A DNA stretch of 64,000 bases from the NCBI GenBank assembly GCA_001939145.1, contig LSRX01000507.1, forward strand, positions 216,209 to 280,208. The letters run 5' to 3'. This stretch comes from Symbiodinium microadriaticum (taxonomy: Eukaryota > Sar > Dinophyceae > Suessiales > Symbiodiniaceae). Under the pieces are notes generated by a model. The model did not search any database, was not told where the DNA came from, and saw only the letters and a list, made by a program, of their open reading frames with translations. Each line of letters begins with the position of its first letter. Positions within the stretch are counted from its first letter, which is position 1. This document shows positions 1-12,835 of this stretch, one piece after another. The position numbers and the translations under genes were made by a program.

Positions 1-193
1 TGATCGTGCGGTGATGTCATTTTGGTGAACATGTCAATGTGTAGGAGCTTTGTTGGGCAATCCTCACAGAGGGTGCTTATAGCTGTCTCTGCGCTGTTGG
101 TGGTTCTAAAGGCGCACAAATTGATGTTTGCTGGACCAGGGGACGCCACACTCACTGCTACCTGCTCAAGCCCGAGCTTGACCAAAAACCTCC
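1..193 (-). CDS. Probable exon of an unknown gene, runs off the left edge
   Basis: On the minus strand the sequence after CAG at 196-194 is open for 193 nt to the window edge: it reads RFLVKLGLEQVAVSVASPGP, ANINLCAFRTTNSAETAIST and LCEDCPTKLLHIDMFTKM, a balanced, protein-like composition. It starts with two bases of a split codon. A canonical GT lies inside (after LGLEQ), so the exon could end there. No family recognised. The exon at 1150-1467 is on the same strand upstream and may belong to the same gene. Confidence 0.45.
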
Positions 194-1149
194 CTGCATC
201 TCGCCAACAGCACGGTATCTGGATGTGTCCCGGCCGTGGCGCCGGAACTTCTCGCACCCAAGATACGTGCTCCGCTTTCGGGTTCAGGCAGAGACATTCC
301 AGAGTTCCATGTCTACTGTACAGGGATGGTGGGGATACCTACAGGGGCTTGGATTTAGAGGATTAGTGCTTCTCGGTCTTATGTGGATCTATTTTTCGGG
401 CTTTGTGCAACAAAGATGCCTCAGCAAGAAACCTTATTCCTTAAGCTTACAAGCCCTAGGCCCTAGACGAAGCACCCAAAGGGACTACGTGGAGACTATC
501 GTTGGCTTCCTTGACACGGGAGTTGACGGAGGCGCAGCGCCGGCTTCCCCCGATGAAGAACTCCTCAGTTGTGCGGTGTCTCACAAGAGCGGTGGGGGGG
601 GGGGGCCTTCGCACAGGTAGTGTTTTTGTTGTTTGGGGTTGAGGGCGTCGGAGTTTACTGTTTTCGCTACTTGGAGCTTGGGTTTTCTTCAAAAGAAGGT
701 AGTGGCTGTCTCTGCCCGGTCTCGCGCTTTTACTATGACTTGAGACGGCCGCCTGTAAATGCTCTTGGTGCAGGTTCTGAAGAAATATTCGATGTTAGAT
801 TCTTCCGGGACATCGCGTCCCGACCCTCGTCTACCGCATCTCCTGTATTCTACAAGTAGGCCCTGAACCGATTGGAAACCATCATCCGGCAGGGGCTGAG
901 GGTCAGCACTTCAAGGCTTCTGATTCGTTGAAACTACGATCCTCTAGACCCGCAGGCCATTAGAGCTGCACTCAGCTTCCTCATGTGAAGATGAGTGAGT
1001 CTTGGAAGAGGAATCAAGGACTGGGCTATGCTGCGACAAGTATAACAACTCCTTGGAAATCAGGAACCTGACTGAGCGACTCCTGATCCGAATTCCGGCT
1101 CCAAGGGATGCTCAACCTTCGTGGATCATAGAACAGAGGTGTGTTCATC

Positions 1150-1467
1150 AGGTTCCCGACACTACACCGGCGCAGCTCATAGATTGGAGGACTACCGCTG
1201 AATCGCCGAGATTCGTCGCCCCGTGGATTACAAGAGCCGAAATGTCGTCGTTTCCAGCCATCCGGTGCTTCTTGACAAGGCGCTGGAGCGCTTCCGGATC
1301 ATCCACCAACTTCTTCAAGGCACTCCGAGTCTGCTGCGAAATCTGTTGGTGGGCCATGCGGTTTATCGGTAGGCTCTTTCCACTCTCCAGTGCCTTCATG
1401 TCGTCTTCGTCCATCACATGCCTCCATGAGTCAAAGTCTTTCATTGATGACGGCTCTTCACTGCTGT
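1150..1467 (-). CDS. Probable exon of an unknown gene, charged helical protein
   Basis: Open for over 300 nt with composition typical of a soluble protein: DFDSWRHVMDEDDMKALESG, HQQISQQTRSALKKLVDDPE, ALQRLVKKHRMAGNDDISAL. Rich in Lys, Asp, Gln and Leu with helix-like periodicity and no simple repeat. The opposite strand reads much less like protein. Right border is near AG at 1467. No known family recognised. Upstream of the exon at 1-193 in the direction of transcription. Confidence 0.5.
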
Positions 1468-2436
1468 AGATGCCGCGCAACCGACTCAGCTTTGCTGTTA
1501 CATCCCGGCTTCAGGGCTTGGATCATGGGTTTTAGGCATCTGCAGTAGCACGGCGCCCTCAAAACAACCGCAAAGAGACGGGTGGATGCAATTCCAAAGC
1601 CTGCACTTGACGATTGCATGGACCAGCCAAGTGCTGAACTGCGCAGGTTCGGATCAATGCTTGATGATGATGATGATGGACAGATCTGAGCAGCAGTTAC
1701 GAGAACCCCAAACCCTAAACAGGGCGCAATTGGCTGACTATATACGTAGCCGGTAATTTGAACTGATCGACTTTGCAGCCACCAAAGGCTGTGTCAACGG
1801 TGGTTGTGGTGGCAAAAACTGGCGCCAGCTTAGCATCAAACACGCAGCAAAGGTCTCGGTACTAGCTTTGCTAAAGCCATGCTAAAACCGAGGCAAGGTA
1901 ACTAACGCAACATGCAAGTAACTAATAGTAACTACACACCTTCTTCAACTGCGCTTGCTATCGCTGCAGGCAAAATCCCGCTTTTGTATGGGAGTGCCCG
2001 GACTGCTACCAAATCACAGCGTACGAGTAGTCGAATAGAACCTTCGGCACTCAACTGCGGCAAAGGTTCGAAGCGACATCAGCAGCAGAGAGTCGTGGAG
2101 GCTGCTTGCCTCATTTTTGGCCCGCAAGCAGACCATGCACAGTCAGCAGATTGAAGATTGACCATTGATTCGCTTGCCATTGTCATCGTCAGCTGCGAAT
2201 CACAAACATCACTAGTAAACTAGTACCAGAACGGACCAACACAAAAGAAACTAATACTGAACAAGGAATCCGATCGCAACCACTACTGAGAGGGCGAGCT
2301 GCCGCACAGCTGCTCCTTGAGAAGTTCAGCGGGGCTTTGGATGTTCAAGCTCGGCAACAGGCGGAGGACGAAAAAATCCAACCTCAGTGGCACAGCTCGC
2401 GTTCGCCTGAACCGAACAGAGGCCCCATGCAAAACA

Positions 2437-2490
2437 AAACCCTAAACCCTAAACTGTAAACCCTAAACCCTAAAACCCTAAACCCTAAAG
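2437..2490. repeat. CCCTAAA telomere-like array
   Basis: Seven to eight near-perfect CCCTAAA units with small insertions. This heptamer is the telomere repeat of many plants and alveolates. Being interstitial and flanked by ordinary sequence, it is not a chromosome end. Confidence 0.8.
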
Positions 2491-3305
2491 GCTCTTGAAG
2501 TCACCCCTGCTGCCCCTCTACTCGGAGCATGGCTCCATGGTGCTTTTCTGTGCATTGAGGCTGCTTGCCTCACTAAAAAACGGCTGCCACCAAGGAACCT
2601 TCCTTAGACGATGCTCACGATGAGCCAAAGGCTGGCAGCAGCAGGAGCAGCAAGAAGGACGCAGGCCCTGACTGTTCGGGATGAGGGCTTGAGTAGGGTC
2701 TATAGGCCTTAAGGTATACGGCTTAGGGTTTGCGTGGCTGAGACTCGGGTAAGAGGGTTTTCGGCTTCCTGGCTCAGGGCTCGCTGATCTGGGGGGCTTT
2801 AGGTTGAAGCCTCTGCGTCGAGGCAAGCGCATCTCCATGATAAGCTGCAGAATCCAGATGCCCGCATCGTTCTCAGCCGGCAGCCCCTAAAGAAGTCTGA
2901 ATCCTTCGCAACATCTCGGGCCCAGGATTTCGGCCTCCTGCCAGTCTGACGGCACATCCAGTCAGCTCGTATCGGATCTCTGCCGACTCGCAGTTTGGCA
3001 GCACGCCGACCTGCCGGTTGAGGAGGGATCTGAGCGCGTCTAAAGTGCTGAGGGGGGTTTGGGGGGCTAGGGGTCCAGGGTCGAGCGGCTCAGGGTTTTC
3101 AGAGGTGTGGGGTTTAGGGGTTAAGGATTTGGCACTTAGACCCGGTTCGTCCAAATCTAGAAGAGAGTTTACACATGAATATTCACCTCAAATCGGCAGC
3201 ACAGCGGCGTGCTGCCAAAGCGTGAGACATTGGAGCTTCTTGGAACGAGTATAGGCACGCGTTGTTGCTTCGCGATCATGTTGCTACAAAGGCTGCATTC
3301 TCGGG

Positions 3306-3382
3306 GTTTCGGTTTAGGGTTTAGGGTTCAGCCGTTGAGGGGTTTAGGGTTTAGCGTTTAGGGTTCCAGGGTTTAGGGTGAC
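3306..3382. repeat. TTTAGGG telomere-like array, opposite strand sense
   Basis: Degenerate TTTAGGG units with GTTTAGCG and GTTCAGCC variants. It faces the opposite way to the array at 2437-2490, about 0.9 kb away. Confidence 0.75.
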
Positions 3383-3660
3383 TGTTGATCTCTGCAAGCT
3401 GCAAGATCGTGAAGTACTGCAGAGTTTAGGAAGTTTACCCTAAGGCTCTAAGGACTCATGTTTTAAGGCTTGTGGACCCAAGGACCATACCATATAAGGC
3501 TCTTGGGCTCTTTTCCGCCTGAGGGTGAGGGTTCAGTTTTTCTTCATAATGGTTCCTTCAAGGAGCGGGTCAAAAAAGTCTTCAAGTCTGGCAGTCGGGC
3601 TCGTACCCCTAGATCCCTTAGAAGGGACCCTGGAACCTTAGTTACTACAGCTGATGGCAC

Positions 3661-3689
3661 AAATCCTGCATTACCCATAATAAGGAATA
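3661..3689. repeat. Fragment of the short inverted-repeat element family
   Basis: AAATCCTGCATTACCCATAA followed by TAAGGAATA matches the core of the elements at 38179-38280 and 58601-58678 with one or two changes. Only one side of the element is present. Confidence 0.6.
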
Positions 3690-3763
3690 GAGCAAAACTC
3701 CTGGTGTTTATGCTCCCGGGCTCACCATGTGTGGCCTGATCGCTGCTTTTCTCTCGCAGGTAC

Positions 3764-3832
3764 CCGTCGGCACTGCAGACATACTCCAGCCTTGGTTCAC
3801 CAACGAGACTCGACATCAGGTGAACAGGCTTG
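3764..3832 (+). CDS. Candidate exon with classic acceptor
   Basis: A pyrimidine-rich acceptor (CTGCTTTTCTCTCGCAG) precedes an open segment VPVGTADILQPWFTNETRHQ, which ends at CAG before GTGAAC, a canonical donor. The opposite strand is also open (HLMSSLVGEPRLEYVC), so strand is not certain. Confidence 0.3.
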
Positions 3833-6714
3833 AAGAAGTGAAGTGCCAAGAAACAGCATGCGTATCAAAATCGTTGCTGGGCAGTACCTCCCTAGCCCTG
3901 TTAGTGCCTGCTAGTGCAGCGCAGATCAACCAAAGGTTCACGATGCGTACGTGTAAGGTTCTCGTAGACAACATTAGACTGGAGAAACTACCACTGTAGA
4001 CTTTGCTGTGCAGGCAGCTCGCCACAAAAACGTATGCTTGAAAACACGCTAACACCCTTCAAACCCCCAACGAGGGGCAGACCCACAGGAAGCAAGACAA
4101 GCTTTCAAGCTACCAGATCATGCTACAGCAGATTACAGCACATGATCGCACCTTCAAACACACTGTCTGTATACGCAGACAGCAACATGGTTGTGCAACT
4201 TGACCTCTGACCATGAACTTCACTGCTTGGCTTAGTGTTTGCCGCCCCGGTTTCAGGTTGCGGTTTCAGGAAGTTACGCACCCGACAATCCACACTGCTC
4301 CAGAAAGACCCGTGCGAGGGAAACAGGGGCACCTTCTACGATTCTACATGTGATGAAGAGTCCGAAAGCCTAAACACCCTAACCCCAATCCCATTTTAGC
4401 CCCCCCTGCAACCCGAAACCCCAAAATCACAATTCAAGAACCCCAACCCCACAAATGCACACAAAACCCTGCAACTCCGCCTGAGTCCCCCTGTATCTGC
4501 TTCTAAAAAGCATGAAAAGAGAGTTGTTTGCCAGGAGTCTCCGTGCCGGTGAAACCGCTGGCGCAGCGGGCGAAGCAGCTGCCTCCTGTCCGCAGGCCGC
4601 TACAGCCGTCGGCAATGATCCTTGGGACCAAGCTTGGGAGTCACATTCAGGTCCACAAGCCTCAGGACTCCTGATGCAGCCTGCCCGTTGACACTCCAGT
4701 ACCGTTGAATTCTGCTCCACAGTTCTACTGCATCTTCTTTGCGTTTTCCACCTATCACTACCGCAATGTGCAGCTAAGTGTCAATCCCACCTTCAAGGGG
4801 ATTCCAAGGCGGCACTCGTTGGGGATGCAGGCGGGGGAGATGCCCCGGAAGCTATAGTCGTCCTCATGTGATGAAGGGTTCAGAGTTGAAGGCTTACTCC
4901 TGTTGCCGAAGGGTAAAAGCGCATAGTCTGCAAACTTGGGGCGAGGTAGATCTCTCCGGTTGCTGACGGCCGGCAGGAGTTCGATACGTTGAAGTCAAGA
5001 AAATGCACAACAATCCAGGAATCTAGTGGTGTGGTTTACGTCAAGGTATGGCGCAGGCTCGGCTCTAGACAAAAATCTTATATACAAATCGAACGCCTTT
5101 GAGTTCCCAAGCGATATCTTAACACCCATGTCGATGCCAAGTTACGAGGCAAAGAAACGTAGCTTCAGGCCCCGAATAGCCGGGCTCGCACCATGCTGTG
5201 CACCTCAACCAACTAATCGCCCTCGGCCTACTTAGGTTTGGGAGCCACAAGTACTGGCACTTACGTAAAGAAGGCAAACTCTGTTGGCCGGGATCTCTTT
5301 CGCGAATTCAGGGCGCTGTTGCCATGGCTGCTTGTTGCTGTCGCAGTCGTGCAGGACGTTCCCGACGCCCCCGGGCATACCCACATCACCTAAGCTCAGG
5401 GCGGGCTAGCTTACACCTTCGGCCTGAAGGTCTACATTCAAGAGCACTGACACCAAAAGCAAGTTTGGGCATGGGGTCCCTCACCAGAACGCAAAGACCG
5501 CAAGGCACCAAAACTGAAGACAAATCCAGAAACCGAGTTGCAGCTTAACTGTAGCCGGGTGGGAGCTTCACGATCTCGAAGGTTCGGCCAGGAGCGGACG
5601 CGCCACCAGCCGGAGTCGGGTTTGGCCATAGCGGCCGTGGCATTCTCCTGTAGACTGATTCAGCATGATGGTCAAATTATGGTCCAGTAAGGCAGGGTCT
5701 GTATTATATAGGGGTCAGTCTTGGAGATCTTAAGTCATGGAAAATTATATATATATATATAAATAAATAACCTTTCTGATCAAGAGCTTCATGGGTACGA
5801 GTAGTTGCTCTCACGTTTTTGCTCTCCCTCTCACACATAAGCGAGACGGGGTCAATAAGTGAATGGATGCATATATGACAGACTCTGTGTGTGTGTGCAC
5901 TTTCCTATTTCGCTCTACTAGAAGGGTAGAAGGGGCACCCTACAAAACAAGATCCTACTGTTTAGTGGTCTGAAAAGTCACAGCCCTCAGGTGCACTCAG
6001 TCGGCAACGCTTTCACGTCACTGATGCTCGTCCATAAACTGAAGGAGCCTTTGGGATGACCAGCTGTAGGACATTTCACCTTTCCTGCCGTCTTCAAACT
6101 GGAGCATAAATTCCAAGGTCTGTCCTCACTGGCGTTCGTAGCATTCGACTGGTTTGTGCCATTTGACACATTTGCCGTCTCCGTGGCTGCCTCGGTTCTT
6201 GTTAAGGAAGTTCAGCTAACTTACCACAGGACGGAAGCATGTTGCATAGGCGTATGCCTGTTTGGGGTAACTTCAGTTGCGTTTCTTATGCCCTTTGTAA
6301 AGTCGAAGACAACATTTATAACAATTGAAAACCCGAAGAATAAACTTCACGCCTTAAAGTAAGGAATCTTCAAGCCATTTCCTTTGACAAGTCTCCGTAC
6401 CTTCGGTCAGCTCGGAGAGGGGCCCGATCCAGAGTTCCAGCGCAACCTCCCAGTCATCCACCGGGGGGCGGTTTCTGAAAAATCTTGCCACGGTTTAGGG
6501 CCAGGGTTTACGGGTTTAGGGGTTTCGGGGGCTCATGATGGACTGACCCTCATTCCCAGGAGTTACCATCGGGTTATCGAAGGACAAGGCTCGAAGTTGA
6601 CTTGAAGGCTTGGGGGATCCAAAGGCCACGCTGCATCAATCTTTTGTGCTTTGAGGGCAGTCCTAAACCCTACATCCTAAACCCTCATGAGAGAGGGAGA
6701 GAGGTAGAGAGAGA

Positions 6715-6832
6715 GAGATGGATGTATGTATGTATGTATGTACGTACGTACGTACGTACGTATGTATGTATGTATGCATGCATGCATGTATGTATGTATG
6801 TGTATATATATATATATATACATATATGATGT
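6715..6832. repeat. GTAT/GTAC tetranucleotide and TA microsatellite
   Basis: GGATGTATGTATG..., then (GTAC)n, (GTAT)n, GCAT units and a terminal (TA)n. Open frames over it encode only repeat-derived Tyr/Val/Met/Cys or His/Thr/Ile runs. Confidence 0.95.
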
Positions 6833-6914
6833 AGGGCTGCCACCCCCCACCCCAACGGTATCCCGCCCCCCTGTCGCCTGCAACACCCTGTCCCTGCTGG
6901 TGCGCGGATTGGGG

Positions 6915-7784
6915 NNNNNNNNNNNNNNNNNNNNNNNNNNNNNNNNNNNNNNNNNNNNNNNNNNNNNNNNNNNNNNNNNNNNNNNNNNNNNNNNNNNNNN
7001 NNNNNNNNNNNNNNNNNNNNNNNNNNNNNNNNNNNNNNNNNNNNNNNNNNNNNNNNNNNNNNNNNNNNNNNNNNNNNNNNNNNNNNNNNNNNNNNNNNNN
7101 NNNNNNNNNNNNNNNNNNNNNNNNNNNNNNNNNNNNNNNNNNNNNNNNNNNNNNNNNNNNNNNNNNNNNNNNNNNNNNNNNNNNNNNNNNNNNNNNNNNN
7201 NNNNNNNNNNNNNNNNNNNNNNNNNNNNNNNNNNNNNNNNNNNNNNNNNNNNNNNNNNNNNNNNNNNNNNNNNNNNNNNNNNNNNNNNNNNNNNNNNNNN
7301 NNNNNNNNNNNNNNNNNNNNNNNNNNNNNNNNNNNNNNNNNNNNNNNNNNNNNNNNNNNNNNNNNNNNNNNNNNNNNNNNNNNNNNNNNNNNNNNNNNNN
7401 NNNNNNNNNNNNNNNNNNNNNNNNNNNNNNNNNNNNNNNNNNNNNNNNNNNNNNNNNNNNNNNNNNNNNNNNNNNNNNNNNNNNNNNNNNNNNNNNNNNN
7501 NNNNNNNNNNNNNNNNNNNNNNNNNNNNNNNNNNNNNNNNNNNNNNNNNNNNNNNNNNNNNNNNNNNNNNNNNNNNNNNNNNNNNNNNNNNNNNNNNNNN
7601 NNNNNNNNNNNNNNNNNNNNNNNNNNNNNNNNNNNNNNNNNNNNNNNNNNNNNNNNNNNNNNNNNNNNNNNNNNNNNNNNNNNNNNNNNNNNNNNNNNNN
7701 NNNNNNNNNNNNNNNNNNNNNNNNNNNNNNNNNNNNNNNNNNNNNNNNNNNNNNNNNNNNNNNNNNNNNNNNNNNNNNNNNNNN
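6915..7784. other. Assembly gap (N) next to AT-rich heptamer repeat
   Basis: 870 unresolved bases, preceded by a GTAT/GTAC/TA microsatellite about 85 bases upstream and followed directly by a 7-base AT repeat, the likely cause of assembly failure. Confidence 0.99.
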
Positions 7785-7880
7785 TATATAATATATAATA
7801 TATAATATATAATATATAATATATAATATATAATATATAATATATAATATATAATATATAATATAATATATATATATATC
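7785..7880. repeat. 7-base AT-only tandem repeat (TATAATA)
   Basis: About eleven units of period 7 ending in (TA)n, directly after the N gap. The repeat probably continues into the gap. Confidence 0.9.
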
Positions 7881-7899
7881 AATAAATAAGTCAAAACCC

Positions 7900-10800
7900 C
7901 CACCGACCCAGGGATTTCGAAGCTGCGACCTCGTCGGCTGCAAAGTTGGCCTGGCCCTGGATCAGCTCCACGCATTGTATGGAGGCCTCCTGCTTGGGCT
8001 TCTGACTGGCTTTCAGGCATTTCTATACCCCGAACCAGACGAGCCGGGAAGCAGAAAGCCCGGCCAGGAGGGCATAAAGTTTAAGCCGATGGGCCAGCCT
8101 AAGGATTCAAATTCGCGATGCCAAAACAACTGAATTGCTGCCAGAAGAATCCCCTCGTACCTAGTCAGTTGACCCACAAGCTCAGCTCAACAGCCGACAC
8201 TCCATACATTGTGACCTTTGGGCCCCATGCTGTCACGGCTTCACCTAAGATGACATGGAACCCATTACTGGCTTCTGGCCTCATCAAAACCGAGCACCCC
8301 AAGCCCCCTTGACTCCTGCCGGAGAATGACACCCACCCAGGGGCCGCCATCGCAATCTTTGCAGCTGCCAATCCAGGCCGTCGCCGCCCCAGAGGCATCG
8401 AAGGCCCTTGCTGGATTGACCGCCGAGTCGCTGTCCCCTGACCTTCTTAGCAGGCTTTTTTGTTAGGGTTTATGGCTTTAGGGTTTAGGGTTTAGCGAGG
8501 TGTATGTACAAACGTCTACATGTGCGTTTTCTTAGTGATCTGCGTCAGGGTACAGGGCCTCAGTGAACATAGCAGCAACATCGTATGTGGCAGCAATACA
8601 ACCATGTAGTAGGGTGAAACTATAGCTATGTCATAACGGTGGCAAACCTTGGGTTTCTAGACACGTTCAACATCCAAAGTCTACTTAAAGCGATGCCTTG
8701 GACCCTAAACCCCAACCACAGACCTCTCACTCCAACTTCGCGCTTGCTGAAGCTCGCTTGGATGAAACGGTTAGGTGGTGTTTGGCACTTAAGCAGTTAG
8801 TCGATAGTTTCTGCCCAGTCAGCACCGACATGATTGAAATGCCACCAAGAGACGACCAACCCGATGATATGTACTCGGATTGAGAAGCATTGGTGTTCAC
8901 CTGACTCGAAGGGCTGCACAGCAAGTCCTCAAAGAAGAGCACATCCTGAGGCGTAGGTGTGGGTTTGTTTTGTGGGTGCTTCCATACACTGAGTGGGGCT
9001 ATGCTCATCAGGGCCCCGGTGAAAATTTTATTGCCCGGCCCACTGAGCCTCTAAGAAAGATCCTCTAACCGGATGGATGCATCTGCATTCGCCATGCATC
9101 GGGGATAGACTCATGCCAAAGATGCCTTCTAGAACTTGAGCATCACCACTTGGGTGACCATCACCCCACAAACCCTGAGCCCTACCTCAATAGCAGTTCC
9201 CAGTTTATGCTTCTGGGATCCCCCACAACCGGAGTACAATGCCCGTGTCCTGAGATAATACACCCGCAGAATCCCAGACGCCCAGAATCGTAAACCCTAG
9301 GCCCTGGATGTTCGAACAAAGACATGCAACAGGACAGCACGGCCATTGCGAGCGTATGCATTCTTCCAATCTTTACTTGCAGGCCAAAAACCTAGGCCCT
9401 ATACCTTATAAGGCCTCAAGCCCTAAACCACTCAACATAAAGCCCAAGATCCTAAACCTTGAAGAGCCAATCCCAAACCTGAAACCCTATCTTGACCTCA
9501 AATCCTAAACCTCAACCGCCGAAGTCCCGGACCTTGAAGACCTTAAAGCCTGAGGCCCTAAAGCTGCATCCTGAACCCTCTCCTGGACGTGCCAAACAGT
9601 CGAACCGAGGCTGCGAAGTCGCCATGCTGCGCTGGTGGACGGGGCACGGTCACACTGAGGATACCTTAGGTTTGGCCTTTAGCCTTTGGCGTCCTCGACT
9701 CCTAGACCACCTTATAAAGCAGCAGATGGCCCTTTCCCTGCCAAAAACATGTTGTGGGCTTGTGGATTTTTGTAGCACAGACAATGCTCAGGTGCCTGGG
9801 GTGGACTCCAGTCCTGGCTCTCGCGATACAGAGAAAACCCAGATTGATATGGTGCTGCTGACTGTGATGTCACATCTAAGACGAGGTTGGCGGTCTTGGC
9901 GGTTGCAGGGATTATGACGATGATGCTGCCGCCATGGCAATGGCGATGATGTTGAGACCCCCAGGCTCTGCACTACAGGAAGTCATGCTCTTATTTTGAA
10001 TTTTGCAATGGTGCAGCAATCTCGAAAACACCTCGCACGAACCCCAAATCTGCCGCAAGAGCCCAGACCTCGCGCCATGAGCTCTTCCACTTTAATCCAG
10101 TCTCAAAATGCGCTAAGCCCTTGAAGCCAAGCTGCTGGAGGTAGCCTGTGGCGCAGATGTCACAACTCGGCCCTGCGAAACCCTCGAAGCCTCGCAGCAA
10201 AGTCTGCAGACTAAAGGATGTTGCGCTCGATGCTGGAATTTCGGGTCTCGGGCTTTGGGGGTCTGGATTGAAGTCCTGCGGATGGGCTATGCTTACGTGG
10301 GATATAGGCTAGGGCTTTGTGTTCGGGCCGGCTCTTCAGTCAGTGCCCGGAACGTCGTAACATGCTGCAACATCACAATGGCATTGCTTCGACAAGGACA
10401 AGCCGTTGGGCTGCATCAGAGGCGTGGGCCTCATGAAAACAGTACAAGCAGTACGACCCCGGCTACGTATTCAATCCAAACCCCCGACGACACTCGGATT
10501 CCTTTTCCACCAAAGTGTTCGAAACAGACTCTTCCATGAATATCAGCTGAACCCCCAAACCCCAAAGCCCCTGATATTCGGGCATGGGGGGGTCTTGCTC
10601 GGGATACGTTATAGCAGGAGACAGGTAGTGACGGGAATCCTTGTTTCAATTATTCCGACCTCCACTCTTGAAACCTGTCAACCCGAATCCTAAACCTTCA
10701 GGCACGGTTCAGGTGCAGCGGCAGCTTCCAGGCAAGCCCACTGCAGTTCCATGCCCGCTGCAGTGGATAGCGCCGACACAAGACTCGGAAGGTTTAAGTT

Positions 10801-11600
10801 TAGGGTTAGCTTTAGGCTGCAGGGATCTATAGGGCTTGGGGTTAAGAGGGTTTGGGCAGATATTGGACATGAACAACTAGAAATGTAACAGAAAGGTCGC
10901 CGATTGGAAAAGCTTCCTCATGCTATAGGGAATCAAGGCATGTGAGGAACAAGGTGTCATTGATTCGGGGCCTCCAGTGTTGTAAGCTCAGAGAATCCCT
11001 CACCATCGCAGCTTTGACTACCTCGGGGATGCGGGGACCTTGGCCTCTCCTTGGCACCAAGAGCTCCCAAAAGAAGACACGCAATCAACTCCTCACGGAG
11101 CTAGGCCCAGAATAGCTTAAGGGTCAGATTCCGGACAAGGATCGCTAGACCCTGCACCCCTCAACCCCTCACAACTCTAAGCTCTTCAGCCCACGGGCCA
11201 GGCCTGCGGAACCAGTAAGACATCCCAGGAGTAGCTGCCGTTTCCATCGAGCACAGCGCCCTGGAGGTTTGAATACCTGCAGAGGACGTGAGGGCCAATG
11301 TAGGCTTTTGGGCGACTCTTATGGATGTGGGACTCTGTGTTGCAGGCGCAAAACCCTAAGGCCCCCGAACCTGATACACCTGTAAGAACCCGACAAAGCC
11401 GATTAGAGCCCCTAAACCATGGCATGGGTTTGGGGCAGGGTTGGTGCATAGGTCTGTGGACCCACTGGGTTTCTGGTTGTAGGTTGTGATGTAGCGCGCG
11501 TTTGCGACGAGATAACCACGCAGTTCGACAGAATGTGCTTTGGCTGTCCTAGGGTTGTTGCAGTGATTGCTCATATACTAATGAGCCTGCTCCCTGCCCC
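7900..11600. other. No firm gene; degenerate telomere-like sequence
   Basis: Contains many degenerate CCCTAAA/TTTAGGG words (for example 8466-8497, 9290-9560, 10795-10850). Segments 8340-8455 and 10710-10790 are open in several frames on both strands and could hide exons, but strand and frame cannot be decided. Confidence 0.4.
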
Positions 11601-11744
11601 TTCCGATACACCGACTCAGGTCCGGGGCTGGCTGTCCATGTCTACTTACCTGGCCATGGGGGCTGGGGAAACGAACAGATACGCTTCCATTTCTGCTAAC
11701 AAACCTGGTTGACCACGCCAGACTTCGCTAGACTGCTGCATACA

Positions 11745-11864
11745 CACTATGCGTGGACTTGGAGTGTAGGCGCTGCTCAGGCTTGCTGTTGAACCAATGC
11801 GGCGAAGGCACTCTGCTAGGACTTGCCAAACTCCCAGGTCGTCATCGATCGTCTCCAAAGCAAC
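11745..11864 (-). CDS. Candidate exon of an unknown gene
   Basis: After CTGCAG on the minus strand the frame reads VALETIDDDLGVWQVLAECL then RRIGSTASLSSAYTPSP. The first half looks like an amphipathic helix of a folded protein. Acceptor AG|G fits the rule seen in the actin gene. Family unknown, 3' border not defined. Confidence 0.4.
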
Positions 11865-12109
11865 CTGCAGGCGACACTCCAAGAATCAATCAGGCTCAGG
11901 AGGCCTGTGGGAAGTCAACAAAGGACAGTCGCGAAGGGCTCATGAAGGGTGGCGATGTCAGAAACAGGATCGGTAGTGAGCTCCGCAGCATCCTTATCCA
12001 AGAACAGCCAAAGTGATGACAGGTACAATTTTCTCACGCTATTACTCTTTTGGCTATTGCTCTCGTCCGTTTCATTGCTAGTGCTGCTACCACTCCGACG
12101 ACGACGACG

Positions 12110-12300
12110 ACTACCAGGACAGCTGCTCCTCCTGCTGCTGCTGCTGCTGCTAACACCACTACTCACTGCTACTGCTGCTGATGCTGCTACCCTGATTCTG
12201 CTCCTGCTCCTGCACTACTATTTATTAGTCCACATCATTGTCCTACTCCCACTGCACTGCTACTGCTGCTGCTGCTGCTGCTGCTGCTGATACTACTACT
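12110..12300. repeat. CTG/CTC trinucleotide microsatellites
   Basis: Interrupted CTG, CTC and CTA triplets; longest pure (CTG) run at about 12262-12290. Frames over it give Leu, Ala or Cys runs and are not genes. Confidence 0.9.
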
Positions 12301-12629
12301 CCTGCAAAGCCATATCCGCGCACAGCACGACCGTCGGCCAACACCAATAAAATCCTACGCCTCTGCTTAACCCTAGGGCCGAGCATAGGGCTATGTAGGG
12401 CGCAAACCGCATGCAATCCATCAGATGCTGCTTGCCTCACGGGACATGTAGGCGGGATCTGCTGACTGCAGGACACGCACACAACGAACTTCCGTGCTTG
12501 TCTGCACCTGGCGTGACGGAACATGGCTCGGAGGTCGCTGGCCTTTGAAAGACTTTCGTTGTGAGACGCGCTTCGACTATTCAGCTGGCGGTTCGAAGAG
12601 CCTCGCACGGTTTCTTTCTCAAAAGCTGA

Positions 12630-12835
12630 AACACCTCATCACCACCACCACCGCCACCGCCGCCGCCACCGCCACCGCCAACACCCCCACTGCCACGACC
12701 ACAATCGACAACAACGAAAACAAAGCAGCCGCCGCAGCAGCAACAGCAAAAACAGAATCAACAACAAACACGTAATCACCATCACCATCACCATCACCAT
12801 CACCATCATCATCATCATCATCATCGTCATCATCA
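12630..12835. repeat. CAC/CGC and CACCAT/CAT microsatellites
   Basis: Two tracts: 12635-12690 of CAC and CGC triplets and 12777-12833 of CACCAT passing into (CAT)n. Poly-Asp and poly-Met frames on the minus strand derive from it. Confidence 0.9.

Larger units (their letters stand above)
1500..6600. other. Mostly non-coding stretch with telomere-like DNA
   Basis: No gene is clear. Contents: CCCTAAA array at 2437-2490, reversed TTTAGGG array at 3306-3382, a 29-base piece of a short inverted-repeat family at 3661-3689, a candidate exon at 3764-3832, and a small (TA)n at 5748-5760. Open frames of 60-115 codons here look like chance. Confidence 0.5.

Noticed and set aside
6663..8020. Open frames of about 360-450 codons around 6.7-8.0 kb
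   Set aside because: They run through the N gap and tetranucleotide or AT repeats; N is translated as open. No real coding content.
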